A stretch of DNA of 64,000 nt from Saprospiraceae bacterium (GCA_016722285.1 JADKGI010000001.1:992001-1056000), one strand, 5' to 3'; counted from the stretch's first letter, positions 39,901 through 50,513 are shown. Numbers and translations: made by a program. The notes: generated by a model not told the origin, from the sequence alone.

Positions 39901-40819
39901 TGTTAAACCTGAATTCCTGTGCTTCAGTATCTTTTAAAGTCAGTCCATATTCCCTGAGCAATTTGTTTTTTTCGCTATCCTGATTGCTGTATGGTATGAA
40001 AATCGAATAATTGCCCAATTCTGAAATATAGACAATGCTATCCAGTGAATGCTGGCAGAGGTTATTTTCATAACATCGCCTGCAGCTGCATGTGATTTCT
40101 ATATCATTGTCCTGATTTACCCTGTATGATATTTTATTTCTTTCGCGCAGATATTGGTGATTTATATCAAATCCATTGGCCGGACCAGTCACTTTTGCCA
40201 TCACTCTATTTCTTTTGGTCACATTTCTCAATGCCGGAATCACAGCCATCAGTCTGTAATAATTAAAATCCTTGGCATCTGCAATGATGTATGGTTTTGA
40301 CGGATCTCCCGGTTTTTGGATTTCTGATATTTCCAATGGATGTGGTTTGGGAGCGGGTCGATTTTTTGGTGCACTTTGCACCCTATTCATGAGACCCACC
40401 TTGTATTGTTTTTCTTTTTTTTCTTTAGCTAAAATCATCCGCGCTTCTTCCAGCTTTTTTTTGCGGTTTTCCTGGCTGCACTGGGGTTTCATTGAGACCA
40501 GCACCTGAGCGATGTGCAGGCATTTTCCTTCATTATTATACACAGCACAATCGCATTGGATACTGTATTTTTCTCTGCTTCTGTTTATCATGACTGAGTG
40601 GGTATCATCTCCGTCATGTACCAGATAGGTCAGATAATTTCCCAAAAGTCGGCGTGGCTCGTGAATGATCTCATTCGGAATATCTGTTATTCCAAAGACT
40701 GGTGATACATACTCTTCAAAGAGGTCTTCCACTTTCTTAATGTCAAAATGATCAGTTATGATTATTTTCTCTGTCTGACTGTCATTATTCATTAAAGTTG
40801 GGTTTTGACCAAACCGCAA
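36903..40819 (-). CDS. SWI2/SNF2-family helicase with two SWIM-type zinc motifs, frame broken near the end
   Basis: About 1305 residues once repaired. Near the N-terminus is a SWIM motif, CDCAVYNNEGKCLH, and a second cysteine-rich motif, CSCRRCYENNLCQH. The helicase core follows: DDMGLGKTLQAITFL (motif I), YVILDESQAIKN (motif II) and FILSGTPLQNNTFD (III). The C-terminal half has LDGSTSAANRQDQV and, after the break, VDPWWNPAVEQQAIDRTHRI (motif VI). The frame stops at KAGE (37169), but restoring one G to GGGG gives KAGGVGLNLTEADYVYIVD. These RapA/HepA-type ATPases remodel nucleic acid-protein complexes; the target is unknown. Confidence 0.88.
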
Positions 40820-40828
40820 AGGTTAAAA

Positions 40829-41877
40829 TTATATCAGATAATTGATAACTTCACCCAGTTTTTTTATTTCGTTTTGGTTTATAATGCGATATTTTAGGCT
40901 TTCTGAACACTTTTCAGCCAGATACGCCTGCTCTGTCTGTCCTGGGGTCGGGATGAAAATGGCTTTGATCTCCAGATGTATGATATCCATGATAGTAGAA
41001 TATCCTGAGCGGGAAATAAGCAATCCGGATGAATTGAGGATGTGTTCTGTTTCTGCTGATATCAATAGATCTTTGACAATAATATGCGTTGGAATGCCGG
41101 GAAAAGTGATCCTGGTATTTGTCCCTCGCACTAACAGGATACGGAATTGATTGAGTAAATTCAATTCATCCAGCAGCAAAGCCTCAAGGATACTACGTTG
41201 GGGTTCGGGGCCGGATAAAACCACGCAGATATCATAAATCCTGGGTAAATTCAGCATAGATATACGGCTTAGTGGTCCGATATAGACTTTTTCAATACCG
41301 CCGTAATGCGAGAGTGCCGGACAGAGTGCCCTGTCGTCACTATAGTCAGGTACAAAGCATAAATCAAATTTACGTATAAACCACTGATGACATTTGGAAC
41401 CAAGCCAGGATATTATACTGTTAGGATGCAGGATATTGATCTGATGAGTGAGATAGTAATTCTTTACCCCACTGGTTCTGAATCCCAGCCTGTTGTCAGA
41501 AAGTATAACGGTGGCACCGTTCAGAGCTGCCAGTTTTAGTGCCGTCTTCCGTTCAGAAATGACAGCCCTGATGATGTAAAAGGAAGAAAGCAGGATGTTT
41601 AATACGATGCTTTCGTATCTGTATTGGATATTGTAACTGCTCAGGGGATAAAACGGAAGGTCAGGAAATTCGGATTTTAATAATTCCAATGCCACCCCAT
41701 CTGAAGCGATGATAACTTTCTTACATTTTTCCGAAGCATTCTGATCAGAGGGATACCCCTGCTGGCATGTCCCAATCCCCAGTTGAGAGGGGCAACCATG
41801 ATGATATCATCTTCAGTAAAGTGAGATAAAAACTCCTTTTGTATGTCAGTACCGGATTGTGTCATATCTGGTAGCAA
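40829..41877 (-). CDS. glycosyltransferase of the MurG-like GT-B type, frame broken
   Basis: The N-terminal frame ends APLNWGLGHASRGIPLIRML, the UDP-sugar transferase start (GxGHxxR), and the second frame goes on ALELLKSEFPDLPFYPLSSY to the C-terminal SGLLISRSGYSTIMDIIHLE and ATAIFIPTPGQTEQ-like region (visible as KAIFIPTPGQTEQAYLAEK), the nucleotide-sugar motif. One extra A in CGGAAAAATG at about 41717 joins them as RKKCKKVIIASDGVALEL. About 349 residues. It likely adds a sugar to a lipid or cell-surface acceptor; the acceptor is unknown. Confidence 0.78.
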
Positions 41878-42198
41878 AGGTAGTTATAAGGGCAGTATAA
41901 TCTTTAACAATGGAAATAAAATGCACACTGTGATGTACTGATATTTTGCGTTGAGCTTCAAAATGAATCTGATTCCTCTGCTATAATTTCCTAATGATAT
42001 GGCGTGCTTTTATGGATGTAGAAATTTATATGGATTATATTTGAAAAGACATCTTGTTTTTGGAATCAAAAAAAATAGACATCTTCTGGTCTATGATTTT
42101 ATAAATAAAAAGGTAGTTAATAGATCATACTCCAAAACTGAATAGCATAGGAAAGTGTCTAAAACAAATTGCACTTTTTGTCATAAAAATGCAAACGG

Positions 42199-42612
42199 AT
42201 GAATGAATTTCTACCCAAACAAGAGTTAAACACAATCGATTCGTTAGATAGCTGTAAATTTTACGACTCACATCAATAGCAAGAATGATTAATGACTAAA
42301 TTATACACAAATAATGTATTTAGATTACCACTCGATAACTGGCCTAAGCCATTGATGAGAGCATTCAACAAAGCGAATCATGAAATATACATTCACATGT
42401 AGGGTATTGACGAGTTTAATGTAACGGACAATGTTAAATATGGGGAAATATGGGCCAGATTAACAAGAATAAGAGTACCAACGCTGGTTATTGGCGGTAT
42501 GCCTGACGAAATGAATCCATATAATATGATGAGGGAATGAAACTTAATCCCCAATAGCCGATGATATTTGCGTCCTGGTGGAAGTCATTTATATATATAT
42601 GATGACCAATAA
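42199..42612 (+). pseudogene. proline iminopeptidase C-terminal remnant with in-frame stops
   Basis: One plus-strand frame reads MNEFLPKQELNTIDSLDS, then (after two stops) MTKLYTNNVFRLPLDNWPKP, LMRAFNKANHEIYIHM, a TAG, GIDEFNV, RIRVPTLVIGGMPDEMNPYN, further stops, and PGGSHLYIYDDQ. This follows proline iminopeptidase (alpha/beta hydrolase, catalytic Asp in the D-x-MNP loop and His in GSH) without a single frame change. At least five nonsense codons are present, so unlike the homopolymer breaks this looks like true decay. The N-terminal half with the nucleophile is missing. Confidence 0.75.
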
Positions 42613-42721
42613 AATTACTTCTTAAATCTATTTGTATTTGAAAATTATGATACTTGTCATAGTTAACAAAAATGAATGGCGACAGGCTTATAATAATCAG
42701 ATACACAGATAAATTGTATTT

Positions 42722-42779
42722 AGGTATGTTTAAAATTTCCTCACTTTCGCTCAAACATGAAAATTTAAACATACTCTTA
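42722..42779. repeat. short inverted repeat, GTATGTTTAAA family
   Basis: GGTATGTTTAAAATTTCC at the left and the reverse complement of AGAGTATGTTTAAATTTTC at the right (42759-42778) face each other over about 20 bases. The right copy overlaps the stop codon of the SDR gene. The same terminal word recurs at 46968-47126. No coding capacity. Confidence 0.55.
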
Positions 42780-43520
42780 CAGCACTAAACCTCCATCAAC
42801 ACTTATAACGGATCCATTTATATAATCAGCTTGACTAGAAGTAAGAAAAGCGTTGATATTAGCAATGTCTTCAGGTTTGCCTAGCCGGCGAAGTGAAATT
42901 TTGGATATCATTTTGCCAAGGACATCTTCTGGCATTTGATCAAGTATCTCTGTATGAATAAAGCCCGGTGCGATCGCATTGACATTAATTCCTTTTGGAC
43001 CCAATTCACGAGACCACGTCTTCGTCATGGCAATTACCCCTGCTTTTGCAGCCGCATAATTTGTTTGTCCAAAATTTCCATAGAGCCCTACTACGGATGA
43101 AATATTTACTATTCTACCGAAAGATTTTGATACCATAAATGGGGCTGCTGCTTTAGTACAATTAAAAACGCCAGTCAGATTGATATCAATAACCTGCTGC
43201 CAATGATCCTCAGACATTTTAAGGAGCGTCGCATCCCTTGTAATTCCGGCATTATTTATCAGTATATCAATTTGACCAAATTTGTCAGCTACTTTCTGAG
43301 CTACTGCGTGCACATCATTAAATGAAGATACATTTACTTCATAAAAAACGATTTCCTTCTCATCATTTCCCAATTCTTTAACCAGGTTCAGGCCTCTTTC
43401 TTTATTGATATCCCATACAACTACTTTTGCTCCTTCCTCTAAAAAACGGACCGCAGTAGCTTTTCCAAGACCACTACATCCCCCTGTTATTATAGCTACT
43501 TTCCCACTCAGTGAATTCAT
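42777..43520 (-). CDS. FabG-like short-chain dehydrogenase/reductase
   Basis: This 247-residue classical SDR has the cofactor loop AIITGGCSGLGKATAVRF with Asp in VVVWDINKERG (NAD preference), NNAG in DILINNAGITRD, catalytic Ser in NISSVVGL and YxxxK in QTNYAAAKAGVIAMTK. It oxidises or reduces a 3-hydroxyacyl-type or alcohol substrate. It is the last gene of the minus-strand operon with two hydrolases and an acyl-CoA ligase; a catabolic beta-oxidation-like role fits. Confidence 0.9.
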   Translation of the reverse strand: MNSLSGKVAIITGGCSGLGKATAVRFLEEGAKVVVWDINKERGLNLVKELGNDEKEIVFYEVNVSSFNDVHAVAQKVADKFGQIDILINNAGITRDATLLKMSEDHWQQVIDINLTGVFNCTKAAAPFMVSKSFGRIVNISSVVGLYGNFGQTNYAAAKAGVIAMTKTWSRELGPKGINVNAIAPGFIHTEILDQMPEDVLGKMISKISLRRLGKPEDIANINAFLTSSQADYINGSVISVDGGLVL

Positions 43521-43531
43521 AATTTTAAATT

Positions 43532-44494
43532 TTATTTTGTTTTAACAGATTTAACTTTTACGAAAGATTTTATTTGTTCATTTACAATTTTATAACCTTC
43601 CCATTGAACAAAATGGCCGCTTTCAGGAATTATGACTAATTTTCCTCTTTTGAATTGTTCAGATCCCGACTCAGCAATATTTTGAACGCTAAGATTCGAA
43701 TGTAAAAACTTGTTGGGAATGAGCTTGTCTTCAGCACCAAAAATAATCAAAGTCTCTATACTCATAACTGACATACTATCGAAGACTGGATTGTCCAGCA
43801 TACTTAACACGCAAGAAGGTATCAAACTACAATAATTATCAAAATCCGGATTTTCTGACAATTTCAGTCTGTCGTCAAGCATAAACTGTGCATCACTTGG
43901 GAAATTTACAAAATTGACCTGAAAATTAAACCTGGTCCGTTCAGGCGTAGTATTTTTGACTGCTTCCTTTGTGATAATTGATTCAAACCACTTTTTATCT
44001 TTTTCGCTGAATTTTTCAAAACCGGCAGGAGCCAGTAAAACAAGTTTATTGAAAATATTTGGGTTTTCAAGAACTGACATTACTGCTATTTGACCACCCA
44101 TAGAATGGCCAGCAATGGTGACATTTTTTAATTTCAGTGTACTTATAAACTGTTGTACTACTTTTGCATACTCCGGAAGCGTATTACAATTTTCTGAGTA
44201 TGGAGAGAGCCCATATCCAGGTAAATCAATGGCAATACATCTGAAATCTGCCGAAAGACTTTCGATATTCTTCTTCCATGCCGCCGAATAGCTACCCAAA
44301 CCATGAATAAACAATATGGTATTTTCTCCACTTCCAGTATCTGAAAAGGCAATCTTTAGTTGATTGTCTAATATTACTATTTTCTCTGCATACGGAAACG
44401 AAGCACCAGTGAAGGAAATATTTTTTGTCATAGTCGGTTTTACTACACAATTCAACTGCAACAATATCAAAAGTATAATCAGGATTCTATTCAC
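43532..44494 (-). CDS. exported alpha/beta hydrolase, probable lipoprotein
   Basis: This 320-residue protein has a short lipoprotein-type signal (LIILLILLQLNC). The oxyanion HG is in TILFIHGLGSYSAAW, the nucleophile in VTIAGHSMGGQIAVM, the acid in IFGAEDKLIP and the His in IPESGHFVQWE. It is an esterase-like enzyme on the periplasmic side and could release the substrate that the locus imports. 11 bases separate it from the SDR gene. Confidence 0.85.
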   Translation of the reverse strand: MNRILIILLILLQLNCVVKPTMTKNISFTGASFPYAEKIVILDNQLKIAFSDTGSGENTILFIHGLGSYSAAWKKNIESLSADFRCIAIDLPGYGLSPYSENCNTLPEYAKVVQQFISTLKLKNVTIAGHSMGGQIAVMSVLENPNIFNKLVLLAPAGFEKFSEKDKKWFESIITKEAVKNTTPERTRFNFQVNFVNFPSDAQFMLDDRLKLSENPDFDNYCSLIPSCVLSMLDNPVFDSMSVMSIETLIIFGAEDKLIPNKFLHSNLSVQNIAESGSEQFKRGKLVIIPESGHFVQWEGYKIVNEQIKSFVKVKSVKTK

Positions 44495-44548
44495 TTTAGT
44501 TTATTTGGTTTTATACATTTAAAATTTTATGATCTGAGCCATTAGCTA

Positions 44549-45406
44549 TTAATTTTTATCATCATCCAATAACCTTTCGATAGATTTGGCAATTTTGAAT
44601 GCCCCATCACCATATAACATTGTAAGGTGGTTTCCGGGTATATTTTCATACACACAATTCTTCATTAAATTGACGGTTTCCATTGCTAATTCTTGTGGAA
44701 GTATAGGAGCGCCTAAAGCGTAAATCCCTGTGCCATTAAGCAGGATTGACTCGTGCTCAAGACCTGAAATATAATCCAGCCATTTTGCGCCTATTTCATA
44801 AATATCCTGAACCGCAGCTTGAATATGATCACTATTGGATTTTGTGACAAGTGTGCCATTTTCTGCAAGAGTTACATCAGCTTTATAATACAGCTCCATA
44901 TCCGAATGCCATTGATCGCCAATATACTCTGCGCTTCTGATGCTATTCAGATATGTTTCAAAATCCGGCCAAGTCAATGAAAGCCTTGCAACAGAAGGGC
45001 CTATCATTTCTCTGGTATCCGGGTGCATCCTTGCCGCAGCATCTATTAATATGATTTTATCTACTCTGTTTGGAAAATGATACGCAATATAAATACTCAA
45101 TAAAGCACCATAACTGTGCCCACCCAAAATGGCCTTCTTTATATTTAATGCATCCATCAATCCGATGATATCATTCGCATGATCTTTCATAGTATATCCG
45201 GTATCTGGTTTTTCGCTTTCGCCCCTGCCTCTTAAATCAATGGCAAGTACCCTATGCTTAAATCCTGTATTAAAAATTCCAGCAAAAGACCATGCATTTG
45301 CTGTCAACCCATGCAATAATATCACAGTTGGTTCTTTTCCCTTGTATTCAAGGTAATGTATTTTAATTCCATTAGCTTTGATGAATTGAGATTGCACACC
45401 GATCAT
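44549..45406 (-). CDS. cytosolic alpha/beta hydrolase
   Basis: This 285-residue protein has no signal peptide. TVILLHGLTANAWSFAG holds the oxyanion loop, AILGGHSYGALLSIY the nucleophile elbow, and ENIPGNHLTMLYGDG the catalytic His. It would act after uptake, as an esterase, lactonase or C-C hydrolase. The ATG is 6 bases downstream of the ligase stop, so the genes are coupled. Confidence 0.85.
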   Translation of the reverse strand: MIGVQSQFIKANGIKIHYLEYKGKEPTVILLHGLTANAWSFAGIFNTGFKHRVLAIDLRGRGESEKPDTGYTMKDHANDIIGLMDALNIKKAILGGHSYGALLSIYIAYHFPNRVDKIILIDAAARMHPDTREMIGPSVARLSLTWPDFETYLNSIRSAEYIGDQWHSDMELYYKADVTLAENGTLVTKSNSDHIQAAVQDIYEIGAKWLDYISGLEHESILLNGTGIYALGAPILPQELAMETVNLMKNCVYENIPGNHLTMLYGDGAFKIAKSIERLLDDDKN

Positions 45407-45412
45407 TTGATA

Positions 45413-46942
45413 TTATTTTGTTTTGGAAGCAATATATAATTCTTTGATTTCATTTTTGAGTATTTTCCCGGCCACATTTCTAGGAAAAGATTCAAGGATA
45501 ATCATGTCCTTAATTTTGTGAAAACGTGCTTCCACTCTTTCATTAATCCATGTCATCAATTCACCTATGTCAGACTTACTTTGAGTCTTCAATACCACAG
45601 CTGCAATGGGTGACTCTCCCCATTTTTCGTCCGGAATGCCAATAACTGCAACTTCTGATACATTTTCATGCAGGATAATCACACCTTCAATATCTTTTGG
45701 ATATACATTTACACTACCGGATATAATCATATCTTTTTTACGATCTACTAAAAAAAGATAACCATCTTCATCTACATATCCCAAATCTCCGGTATAAAGC
45801 CACCCATCTTTAATGGCCTCTTTGGTTCTGATATCATCCTCATAATATCCCTCCATCAGTATAGGCCCTTTTCCAATTATTTCACCCACATCTCCTGATG
45901 GAAGTTCCCTACCCAATTCATCAACAATTTTCATTTCGAAAAATTGAGGTGGCTTTCCAACTGATCCGGATTTAAGTTCGAAATCCGTTTTATCTAATAT
46001 AGTTACAAATCCTTCTGTTAATCCGTACAATTCATAAAATACATCGGGTATGCGACTATTCAATTCTTCTTTAAAAGATTTGTGTAGCGGAGCACCAACT
46101 GTCAAAATGCATTGCAAGGAAGATAAGTTTTCATAATTAAAACTATTCTCCTTTAGAACAGAGATTATTTGGGTTGGGACCAGTATTGAATGTGTAACTC
46201 TTTCATTTTTAATCTGATGTGCTATTTCTTTTGCATTGAAATTCTCATTTAAAATGAAAGTACCGCCATGAAACATTACTGGCATTAGCATCAAAAATGA
46301 ACCATTGAATACAATCGAACCTGATTGCAAAACGACTGACTCAGGTGTCATTCTGAAAAAACTACCAAATAAGGTCATATAATTTGCCCTTATTCTGTGC
46401 GTAAGCATTATTCCTTTTGGTGAACCGGTTGTACCACTACTAAAAATGATATTATATAAGTCATCGGGGCTTATTTCGGGTTCAATATTATGTGATTCCG
46501 GAGCACAATTTTTATTTGTATAGAAAGATCCAAAATCTGATGCATATTCTTCACCCGTTATCCAAATTTGCTTGGGAGAAATATTCAGATCTGCTATTAT
46601 TTGATTAACGAAGTTAACAGATTCAGCATTCGTAATGAGGAGTTGTGTTTCAACAAAATTTAATTGGTTGATTAACCCTCTACCTCTAAGAAGCGGGCTT
46701 AACGGAACTGCAATCGCACCGATCTGAGCAATGGCCCAATATAATTCCCATAATTCCCGGCAGTTAGGGAGCAACATGGCAACTTTGCTTCCTTTGGATA
46801 CTTTTGCCGTGGCCAAAGCATTGGCTATTTTATTTACACTTGAATATAGTTCTTTATAGTTCAGTCTTACATCACCACAAATAAAAGCTGTGTGATAAGG
46901 CCTGTATTTCGCATGATAGCTGAGAATATGTCCGATATTCAT
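45413..46942 (-). CDS. AMP-dependent acyl-CoA synthetase/ligase
   Basis: This 509-residue ANL-superfamily enzyme has the P-loop NIIFSSGTTGSPKGIMLTHR, A5 YELYGLTEGF, A7 DGWLYTGDLGYVDEDGYL, A8 DRKKDMIISGSVNVYP and the catalytic lysine in PRNVAGKILKNE. It activates a carboxylic acid as acyl-AMP and transfers it to CoA. It is the first gene of the minus-strand operon after the repeat at 46968-47126. A second ligase in the plus-strand arm of the locus suggests two different acid intermediates. Confidence 0.92.
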   Translation of the reverse strand: MNIGHILSYHAKYRPYHTAFICGDVRLNYKELYSSVNKIANALATAKVSKGSKVAMLLPNCRELWELYWAIAQIGAIAVPLSPLLRGRGLINQLNFVETQLLITNAESVNFVNQIIADLNISPKQIWITGEEYASDFGSFYTNKNCAPESHNIEPEISPDDLYNIIFSSGTTGSPKGIMLTHRIRANYMTLFGSFFRMTPESVVLQSGSIVFNGSFLMLMPVMFHGGTFILNENFNAKEIAHQIKNERVTHSILVPTQIISVLKENSFNYENLSSLQCILTVGAPLHKSFKEELNSRIPDVFYELYGLTEGFVTILDKTDFELKSGSVGKPPQFFEMKIVDELGRELPSGDVGEIIGKGPILMEGYYEDDIRTKEAIKDGWLYTGDLGYVDEDGYLFLVDRKKDMIISGSVNVYPKDIEGVIILHENVSEVAVIGIPDEKWGESPIAAVVLKTQSKSDIGELMTWINERVEARFHKIKDMIILESFPRNVAGKILKNEIKELYIASKTK

Positions 46943-46967
46943 AAAATAGTAATTAACTCTAATCAGC

Positions 46968-47126
46968 TAAGAGTATGTTTAAAATTTTTCTTAGTTGTAA
47001 ATCAAGAGATTATGGTTCTGACAATAAAATAATTAACGGGTTTAGTGACCCAAATGAGATGATTATTTTGGAGGCAGGTTCATAAGATATTGATTATAAA
47101 GCAATAATAATTTAAACATACTCTAA
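46968..47126. repeat. 159-bp element with AGAGTATGTTTAAA inverted ends
   Basis: The left end reads AGAGTATGTTTAAAATTTTTC and the right end reads inward AGAGTATGTTTAAATTATT. TAA occurs just outside both ends and could be a 3-base target duplication. No transposase; the interior is AT-rich without coding features. Together with the similar repeat at 42722-42779 it brackets the hydrolase/ligase/SDR operon. Confidence 0.6.
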
Positions 47127-47130
47127 TATC

Positions 47131-47171
47131 AAAAAAGTATCATCTTAAGCTTTTACAAGTTAAGATGATAC
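47131..47171 (-). terminator. intrinsic terminator after the TonB-receptor gene
   Basis: GTATCATCTTAA (47137-47148) pairs perfectly with TTAAGATGATAC (47160-47171) over an 11-base loop, and on the minus strand it is followed by TTTTTT (47136-47131). It ends the receptor transcript before the ligase operon, so that operon needs its own promoter. Confidence 0.88.
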
Positions 47172-47184
47172 TATATAAACCACA

Positions 47185-49606
47185 CTATTTTTTTGCAAAG
47201 GCGTTGAACTGATATTTCAATTCAATACCAAAAAGGAATGCTGTCGGAGGTGAACAAACAAATTCGTAGTTTCCTTCACCCAATATATTATTTACATATA
47301 TGCCTGCTGAAAATGCTTTGGATACTTGTACTCCCCCATTTAAATCAAGGAAAAAACCTCCCAAAAGGTCCTGCATTATAAGCAGTTCCGACTCTTGTAC
47401 CTACCAGTACAGGTGTTCCGCCTATGATCAAACTTGGATCGTCTTTAGCGGCAACATTTTTACCTGAGAAAAAATCATATTTTTCAACGTATCGAGCCAA
47501 AATACTTCCATACAATTTGCCGGAAGCATAATTCATTGCTACGCTAAATTTATTGGTTGGTGTATTTAGAGGTAGATCTGTAGTCAAAACTTTACCGTCT
47601 TTATTGGAATCATTTTTCAAATCTGTTTCATCCAGAGAAAAGTCAAAGTAAGAATAATTTAATCTTGTACTTACTTTGTCAGACAACTGATAACTGATTC
47701 CAAAATCCGCACCAAAGGTATTAACCTGACCAAAATTTACATAGGTCAAAATTGATGCTCCTGAAGCTGTAAAATCTGTAATCGGCCTGGTGCCTCTATG
47801 AGTTACCGTACGTCCGTTGGTTGCTATTTGAATCAATGGGCTCAGAAAGTTTTCTGAGATATTGTAATAAGCATTCACATCAAGATATAGTTTTGGTGAT
47901 ACAGTTCCTTTATATCCTATTTCATATGTATTTATGGTTTCAACTTTTAATCCTTCTATTTTTGAGCCATCACTTAAAGTAAATCCTTCTCCATTTCCAA
48001 GTATAATCCCTCCAAATAATTTAGCGCTCAAATTAAGGATCGTAGGTGAAACAATTCCTTTACCATAAGTAATTCTCCATGAACCGTTACCCGTTTTATA
48101 TGTCAATCCCGCTTTAGGAATAAAATTAGATCCATATAAATCATGATTGTCAGCTCTGGCAGCAAAAATGGCTTTAAGCTTATCTGTCAGAGGCTTTTCT
48201 ATCTGAGTATAAAAACCTGTCTGGGCAATTTCTATTGGTCCAGCTTTGTCTAAAAGATAGGATTGACGGCTATCGGCCTGATCTTTTTGATACTGAACAC
48301 CTAAAATTACTCTAAATCCAGCCCATTCGTTATTATATTGGCCCTCATAATTTATTCTTTTAGATTTATCGACAAAAATCGGTGAAATAGCCCCTCCATA
48401 AGACCCTGTCAATGCTTCCTGTTCGGTCTTACCTTGTAATTTTAATGTCAAATAATTTGTAGTTCTTCTATTTATAGCAAAAGTACTGTCTGTATTACTG
48501 GTGGAGTTATAGATCTGGGCAAAAAATCTCGGGGATGTGTATTTAACATGTAAAACTCCAATACCCCAATCCTTGATTTGATTTCTACCGGCATTTGTTA
48601 CAGCTAGCATGGAAGATTTGCTCGCTCCATAGGAAACCTTAATATCAGAAGACTTTGTCACATTATAATATACCGATGCTTCTCCTTTCATAGATTTAAA
48701 ATCGAAATTTGGATTCAATTCTGAATAACCTTTATTTAAAAAATACACCGAATCAGTCCAATTGATGTCTTTTCCGCTTGAATACTCGCCTGTAAGCTTA
48801 ATGGAAAATTTATCTGATAAGACCTGAGCATGTCTTAATCTTCCGCTTATAGAGTTATAATTACCTGCTGTAACAGCAAATGTAGTACCTTGAAATTGCC
48901 TTGGATCTTTAGTAACTGTATTAATTAAACCGTTGTGAGCATTTGGACCATACAATGCAGCAGAAGGTCCTAATACAACCTCAACCCTTTCAATATCTTC
49001 TTTAACAAGAGGTGACAAAACACCAAAAGGAAGTCCTGTCGCAATTAAATTAGAAACACGACCATCATCCATCTGTAACATTTTAGTATTGAATGCACTG
49101 TTAAATCCTCTGATATTAAAACCGGTGCCGAAGGCACCAACTCTGAAATAATCAACTCCTTTTTGTCGGGCTAATAATTCTCCGGCGTTACCGGCATATT
49201 GTCCAATCTCTTTTGAAGTCATGATTTGAATAGTTGCCGGAGCATCGGTTATTTTTTCCCGCCTTCTGCTTGCGGAAACAACCACGGCGTCACCAAAAAG
49301 AACACCTTCCTGAAGTGTTATCATACCCATATCAGTTACGCCATCAGTCACGTTAACTTCTCTTACCACGGTTTTGAATCCCACGAATGAGATATCAACC
49401 TGACATACACCTGATTTCAAGCCTGTGATCTCAAACATTCCATTATCGTCAGTAATCGTCCCCTGATTGCGATCCATCAAGGTAATGTTAACTCCGGGAA
49501 GGCCTACGTTTCCGGCATCTACTACTTTTCCTTTTATTCCGTTTTGAGCTTCTGTAAAATGCATACTGAGTACGCAGATTAGCATGATTAATAGATTTCT
49601 GTACAT
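47185..49606 (-). CDS. TonB-dependent outer-membrane receptor, 3' frame break
   Basis: I take the ATG at 49606, which gives the signal peptide MYRNLLIMLICVLSMHFTEA. Then come a carboxypeptidase-regulatory-like domain (GIKGKVVDAGNVGLPGVNIT), a TonB box/plug (VVVSASRRREKITDAPATIQ, NIRGFNSAFNTKM, VVLGPSAALYGPNAHNGLIN) and a barrel. The frame ends early at GPFGRFFP, while the next frame continues GGFFLDLNGGVQVSKAFSAG and finishes with FGIELKYQFNAF. One extra base in TTTTGGG near 47360 explains it. Total is about 805 residues. It is an importer for the ligand handled by this locus; no SusD partner is present. Confidence 0.87.
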
Positions 49607-49645
49607 TTCATTAATTAAATTAGTTATTAAATATTGGTTGTTCAA

Positions 49646-50221
49646 TTAAAATTTTAAAAATCTGTCTTTAAGTTGTTGTATGGTATTCACAAGGTGCTCT
49701 TGTCTCCCCGTGTACAAATATGTGCTGAAAATACCCACTCTGAAAGTTTCAAAATCAAGTGATGATTTAGCCGGGTCTTCATATCCCATTTGTTCAAGCA
49801 GTTCATAAATTGTCCTTCTGAAATTTTTGGCACTTTCATTTACTTCATTAAAAATAATTTCCTTGGTATCAGGCTGATATATAATGGCCATATATAAGGC
49901 CCATATGTTTTTGTCAATCTGCAATGATTCTGCAAATTTATCAATGATAAATTCCAGCCTTTTTTGAGGCGTTTCTATGTTTTTTCCAGAGCTTATTATT
50001 TCATCCAGTTTAAGAAGTACCGTTTCTACTACAACTTTCAGCAAGCCTTCTTTCGACTGGAAATGGTAAAATATAAGACCATTTGATACCTCGGCTTTTT
50101 TGCATATTGAATTTACGGATGTCTTGTGATATCCTCTTTTTGCAAACATAGTAAGTGCCGTTTCCACGATTACTTCTTTTGCATCTTTTTCACGATCGTT
50201 TGATAAAGGTTCACTCAACAT
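49646..50221 (-). CDS. TetR-family regulator
   Basis: This 191-residue protein has an N-terminal HTH domain, IVETALTMFAKRGYHKTSVN and SICKKAEVSNGLIFYHFQSK (Tyr-His-Phe end of helix 3), with a ligand-binding helical domain behind it. It is transcribed with the TonB-receptor gene (40 bases downstream) and divergently from the symporter operon. The palindrome just upstream of its start suggests autoregulation and control of both arms; an acyl-CoA or the imported acid is the likely inducer. Confidence 0.9.
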   Translation of the reverse strand: MLSEPLSNDREKDAKEVIVETALTMFAKRGYHKTSVNSICKKAEVSNGLIFYHFQSKEGLLKVVVETVLLKLDEIISSGKNIETPQKRLEFIIDKFAESLQIDKNIWALYMAIIYQPDTKEIIFNEVNESAKNFRRTIYELLEQMGYEDPAKSSLDFETFRVGIFSTYLYTGRQEHLVNTIQQLKDRFLKF

Positions 50222-50231
50222 TTTATACTGA

Positions 50232-50247
50232 CTGACTGATTAGTCAG
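50232..50247. promoter_or_regulatory. TetR-type operator
   Basis: CTGACTGATTAGTCAG is a perfect inverted repeat (CTGACT, GATT, AGTCAG), 11 bases upstream of the TetR gene start and inside the 290-base divergent promoter region. The TGACT...AGTCA core is typical of operators of TetR proteins that sense acyl compounds or drugs. Confidence 0.75.
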
Positions 50248-50513
50248 CAAAGATATATAAATATTTTATACGCAGATAGTTTTTTTAATTAAATTTTTAA
50301 ATCTTGCAAATTAACCGCAGAATGTCTTTTCCAGGAAAATAACTTAAGTATCTTTCGACCTTTATTTAATTAACCATAGAATATAATTCTAAAGCTATTT
50401 TCATATAACCATGTGCATTTATAGTATTTGCTGAAAAAAATGTTGCTGATCTTGTGCCAATCTTTACTCCAAGTTAAATTAGATTTCATGTCAAATCCAA
50501 ATAATTAATACCT

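Noticed and set aside
42488..42772. Minus-strand open frame of 94 codons
   Set aside because: It is antisense to the proline iminopeptidase remnant and runs into the repeat at 42722.
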